The translations under genes were made by a program, and so were the position numbers. 32,724 bases of DNA. Source: an uncultured Eubacteriales bacterium. Its GTDB lineage: Bacteria > Bacillota > Clostridia > Oscillospirales > Acutalibacteraceae. The stretch is taken from the NCBI GenBank assembly GCA_905198155.1, contig CAJKBQ010000027.1, forward strand, positions 1 through 32,724, written 5' to 3'. Of this stretch, positions 32,599-32,724 are shown piece after piece. The notes beneath the pieces are model-generated. The model was not told the origin of the DNA. It was given only the letters and a program-made list of their open reading frames with translations, and made no database searches. Each line of letters starts with the position of its first letter. The stretch's first letter is position 1.

Positions 32599-32724
32599 TC
32601 AGAACATACTGTTTTCTTCGCTCAGCCAGCGCGTGACCTGGTTTGCCAGAATCAGGATCAAAGCGTTGACCACCGAATTCATCAGCCCCACCGCGGAGGA
32701 GAAGCTGTATTGCCCGCCCGCCAG
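32599..32724 (-). CDS. Carbohydrate ABC permease LplB, C-terminal 41 residues (cut by window edge)
   Basis: The visible end of a permease reads LAGGQYSFSSAVGLMNSVV, then LILILANQVTRWLSE and stops at 32599. GxYSFSxAVGLxNSVxN is the well-conserved last helix of LplB-type sugar permeases. It sits first in the operon, 16 bp before YtcP, the standard order lplB-ytcP-lplA. The gene continues beyond the right edge. Confidence 0.88.
   Translation of the reverse strand: MAGGQYSFSSAVGLMNSVVNALILILANQVTRWLSEENSMF

Noticed and set aside
1..32724. CRISPR arrays, insertion sequences and phage structural genes
   Set aside because: No regularly spaced repeats, transposase or phage genes seen; the serine recombinase is the only mobility gene.

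Overview
The window is a GC-rich (roughly 60 %) stretch of chromosome from what looks like a spore-forming member of the Clostridia. The evidence is a SpoIID-family gene, a CotJC spore-coat gene fragment, strong Gram-positive Shine-Dalgarno sites, sigma-A promoters with 17-bp spacers, and a YtrA/YtrB-type operon. The many sugar-related genes suggest a gut-type polysaccharide user such as an Oscillospirales relative. That lineage is an inference from gene content, not something I can prove.

Layout, left to right. (1) 1-5900: an AraC-type regulator (5' part only) lies divergent from a large glycoside hydrolase coupled to a YgjV-like membrane protein. A 784-bp gene-free stretch follows, with short repeats, a strong promoter and a long GC-rich leader, and leads into an orphan sugar-binding lipoprotein. 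(2) 5900-10020: an ABC exporter, tRNA-Val(GAC) with its own promoter and terminator, a SpoIID-like protein, and birA. (3) 10020-13530: a GntR (YtrA-like) repressor, an ABC ATPase and a large permease in one overlapping operon. Its -35 box sits inside the loop of the birA terminator. (4) 13528-15563: a large serine recombinase with a tiny divergent ORF. The 3' end of the recombinase gene runs directly into a cotJC gene that has lost its first ~30 codons. (5) 15580-18830: a CmpB-like membrane protein coupled to ftsH, then secG. (6) 18830-22290: a pyridoxal-kinase-like gene coupled to an unknown gene, then a GH16 glucanase divergent from its probable AraC regulator. (7) 22350-27460: rubrerythrin, a formate/nitrite channel, a TtcA-like tRNA thiolase, a PfkB sugar kinase, a short-chain dehydrogenase and a polysaccharide deacetylase-like protein. 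(8) 27469-32724 (minus strand): an LplB/YtcP/LplA-type sugar ABC transporter operon followed by a membrane-bound AraC sensor-regulator.

The genes make sense together as glycan sensing (three AraC proteins), breakdown (GH106-like, GH16, deacetylase-like), uptake (two binding proteins, two permeases) and phosphorylation (PfkB), interspersed with housekeeping genes.

The most unusual feature is the recombinase/cotJC junction at about 15045. Reading frame +3 continues CotJC homology (GGPDGEL...) upstream of any start codon and into the recombinase gene. This is what one end of a site-specific element inserted in a sporulation gene would look like, comparable in principle to skin in sigK. The missing 5' part of cotJC is not in this window.
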